Shown here: piece after piece, positions 61,270-64,000 of the stretch
How positions within the stretch are numbered: position 1 is the first letter of the stretch
Layout: each line of letters opens with the position of its first letter
From: Stichopus chloronotus
Taxonomy: Eukaryota; Echinodermata; Holothuroidea; Aspidochirotida; Stichopodidae
Direction: 5' to 3'
Assembly: GCA_021234535.1 (NCBI GenBank)
Contig: CM037840.1
Location: 27,347,020 to 27,411,019 of the forward strand
DNA: 64,000 nucleotides
Translations under genes and position numbers: made by a program
Notes under the pieces: model-generated
Seen by the model: only the letters and a program-made list of their open reading frames with translations
Told to the model about the DNA's origin: nothing
Database searches by the model: none

Positions 61270-61996
61270 TTCCTTCCTTCAGCCAAATCCCGGCTATCAG
61301 CACTGTTCTGATATCAGATATCACCAGAAATACAATACGTCAGTCTCTTATGGTTCAAAGAATGCCAGGAATAATTAATAATAACAAATCAAAAGACACG
61401 ATGAAATTATAGAGGGATACATAATACACACTTAAGGGTTACTTGTTGTTAATATTCTGTTATTTTCTAAGCAAAGATCGTGCGATTGCGCTATATTAAC
61501 TTTCAGGGATATACAAACATGCAGAGTGCACTATAATCTTAGTCAATGTGTTTTTTTAAATCATGATAAAGAGGTAGTAACGTTCGACGAATCGTGTAAT
61601 GTATTAATGTCATCAAATGTATGGAAGCCTGTAGGCAACAACTTCGTTCCGCTGACAATAACTTTTTGTAAATTAATCTCATCCCTGTTGAAGTACATAA
61701 TATATAATGGATTGCATGTACACAGTATAGGGAATACTTCAGTCATCTAGTAAGGAAACAATAGTTATAGCCTAATCTATCTGAGAGTTTATCTCAAAAT
61801 GAATTAATACTGTCAGATAACAAGAGTGAGGTCATCTGAAAGTGACGTCATTGGCTGTTTTCTGTTTTTTTTTTTCTTATGGCAGGCACGCGATTGTCAT
61901 CGTGTAAAGAGTATGTTGCAGTCTCTAACTGCAGGAAATATTAACTAAATAGGTTAGTGTAATCGCCAGATACCTTATAGGCGAAGTGTCCTGGGG

Positions 61997-62100
61997 CCTG
62001 TTCCACAAAGAGTTGCGAACAATCTTAAGTTTGATTCATCATGTGGCAGGCCTATAGAAATCAAACTTGAGATTGATCTTATAACTCTTTGTGGAACAGG
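61997..62100. mobile_element. Short palindromic MITE
   Basis: The left arm begins CCTGTTCCACAAAGAGTT, and the right arm ends with the exact inverse AACTCTTTGTGGAACAGG. After a short variable part the arms continue with AATCTTAAGTTTGAT and ATCAAACTTGAGATT. It is 104 bp, nearly all inverted repeat, and non-coding. No clear target duplication was identified. Confidence 0.8.
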
Positions 62101-64000
62101 GTCAAGGTAGTATAATTTCTCCCCCATGACGAATGGAGGGGGGGGGGGGGTAAATAATGTCAATAGACGAATCAGTTTCTTGAAAATAGGCCACACCCTT
62201 AATTCCAAACTGAAGGCAGTTCTTTGATTTTTTTTAAGTCTGACTGCAAGATTATGAGAGAATAGGCCTAGTATCCCTGGTCCACGAAACCGTAGTCTTA
62301 GATCATAACCCTAACGTTGATTCAGAGAAAATTTTGGACTTAGTAACTGAAAAATTCATTTGTCCCAATTCGTCCTGGGAATGAAAATGAGGTATCCTGG
62401 TCTTTGCCAAAACCGATATGGTCTAAAATATCTAAAATTGACATACGTCAATTTAAATTGGCGTCTTTCCGTTTCTCGCATTAGTTGAAAATATGAGAAA
62501 TTTAAATTGCCATAGGACTATTTTCTTTTCATATGACACTTACAAAGAAAGAAAAATGCAAATGATACACTTTCCGTGATTCGATTAATCCCTTGCTGAT
62601 TTTTATTGGTGAGACTTAATAGTCTAAAAATTGTAAGATATTTCCTTGTAAATCATGTTAGTGCATTTTAAACGCACTGTTTCCCCCTGTAGTTAATTTG
62701 GTTGAAGATGGCGCTATATCAAAGTCAACATGTCAAAGTTATGTCGGTATGTTTACACATGTACAGTTACTCAACCCGCATGTATCATCTTGTTTAGTTG
62801 TTTTCGATGTACCTTATCCCCTTTTTCTCTGGAATAACTCTAAAAGTCATCAAAGTGGCAAGCTGCTCTGAAACAATAAAAAAGGTGCTACACCCCTTTT
62901 CGAGTTACTGGTATATTTTCTGTTTCCAATTGAACACATAAAGCGTTTTCTTCGCTGAGTAATCAAGAAAATATTTCGATTTCTTTTTTAAAGGGAAGGG
63001 GAATAACTTTTGTAGAAAACACTACAATTTGTTGTAGAAATCATTTCTCACTTGAATATTAATAAGGAGGGTTCTTAGCTACAGCGGCTAGCATGGTGTA
63101 TAAAAGATACATGTTATTGTATTCAATCAGTAATTTATGTTGAAAAATAATCCTTTAAAGACAAAAAACAACAAGTTAAATGACTATGGATATTTAATTC
63201 ACGATTATTACCTTTATTATTATTTGAATTCCATTCCCACACCATTTAATAAACAACTACTTATTCCCACCACCAACGTGAAAATTCCTTATACATCTAA
63301 TGTCAAGTAAATGAAAATTTGGTCGTGATGGTTGTAAAGGCTTCTAAATTACTTTTATTATCTTCTTCTTTTAATTAGTAGGATGCGATAAGATCTTGTT
63401 GTTCAAATTAGCTTTTTAAATATTAGGCTTTTACACGTCTGTATAAACCTTTCATTCCATACCCCATCCTATTCGATGAAAAGTTCAGACCATAACTGGG
63501 ATGATGCAATAACTATGTCGCCGAATTTTTCATAGATTAACTGATACGTCTAAGGCCAGCAATCATATATACGACGCAGAAGAGTCCCATCTGGTCATTG
63601 ATCATGTTTTAAATGATTACTAATATCGGAATGGTCACAAATTGGACCACAATTGTCACAAAATCGGTCCAAAATTACAAATTGTGTCATTCATTGTCTC
63701 AAACAGTGCTCTTATGTTATATATCCTGCTGGCCAAATGTTGTAACTTACAAGTGATTCACGAAAATGTGCCATTGACTACAACATTTAACTTTAATAAT
63801 AATGAACATGTTCTGTAAACTCAAAACTTGGATTAAATAAAGATAAATAAACAAGTAAAGTATCACTCTTCTCATCCATTGCTCCAGTATGTTGCTCTAA
63901 AAATAACATTAGCACTTCATGGCTTTTCTCCTCTCTCTCCCTCTCTTACATCTGTTTCTTTGATATTCTCCAGATCTTTCGCTAAATATTAATGTTCTAC
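62101..64000. other. Right-edge spacer without a recognised gene
   Basis: Contains a G-run (62138-62150) and a near-perfect 20-bp palindrome (AAATTGACATACGTCAATTT, near 62434). No recognisable reading frame on either strand. Confidence 0.5.

Overview
The window looks like AT-rich nuclear DNA of a metazoan, most likely a marine invertebrate and possibly an echinoderm-like deuterostome. The reasons are single-exon class A GPCR copies in a tandem cluster, an L1/Tx1-type LINE, several small inverted-repeat transposons, TAGGCCTA-rich stretches, microsatellites and very low coding density. There are no operons, rRNA genes or CRISPR arrays. The species assignment is inference only.

The left third (about 0.1-21 kb) is a segmental duplication. 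Three related blocks of roughly 3.3-4.6 kb (about 125-3450, 6830-11460, 16890-21060) each carry one minus-strand GPCR copy (596-1690, 8316-9534, 17697-18895) with matching 5' and 3' flanks and an AGT/GTA-rich tract upstream. A truncated extra tail lies at 7743-7845. A more distant relative is at 53866-54967, and a badly decayed TM6-TM7 relic at about 56360-56690. Every copy is broken: the better four have one or more small indels in otherwise well-kept 7TM coding sequence. This means either a recent pseudogene cluster or indel errors in the assembly; raw reads would decide. The family keeps ERY and NPxxY but lacks the usual TM3 cysteine and the TM4 Trp, TM5 Pro and TM6 Pro. A Cys in the N-terminus and one in ECL2 are conserved instead.

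The middle (about 24-42 kb) is mobile-element and duplication territory. It holds a tRNA-like pol III sequence, a C-terminal LINE relic, a minus-strand Cys/His-containing reading frame, a 236-bp foldback transposon bracketed by TATTA, and a three-copy degenerate array (about 28.8-36.4 kb) that contains a possible 72-codon terminal exon. There is also a perfect 109-bp GTTAA microsatellite, a single possible coding exon (37987-38168), and a 0.7-kb tandem duplication bracketed by two inverted copies of one miniature transposon.

The right third holds a 5'-truncated L1/Tx1-like LINE (48124-about 51895). It has an endonuclease fragment, reverse transcriptase, a C-terminal Cys/His motif, AATAAA plus an A tail, and an 11-bp target-site duplication. 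After it come the diverged GPCR copy and its relic, a dispersed inverted copy of the 28.8-36.4 kb repeat (59.1-60.35 kb), an exon-like tandem duplication (60.6-61.2 kb) and a small palindromic transposon (61997-62100). No intact, confidently functional protein-coding gene can be claimed anywhere in the window.
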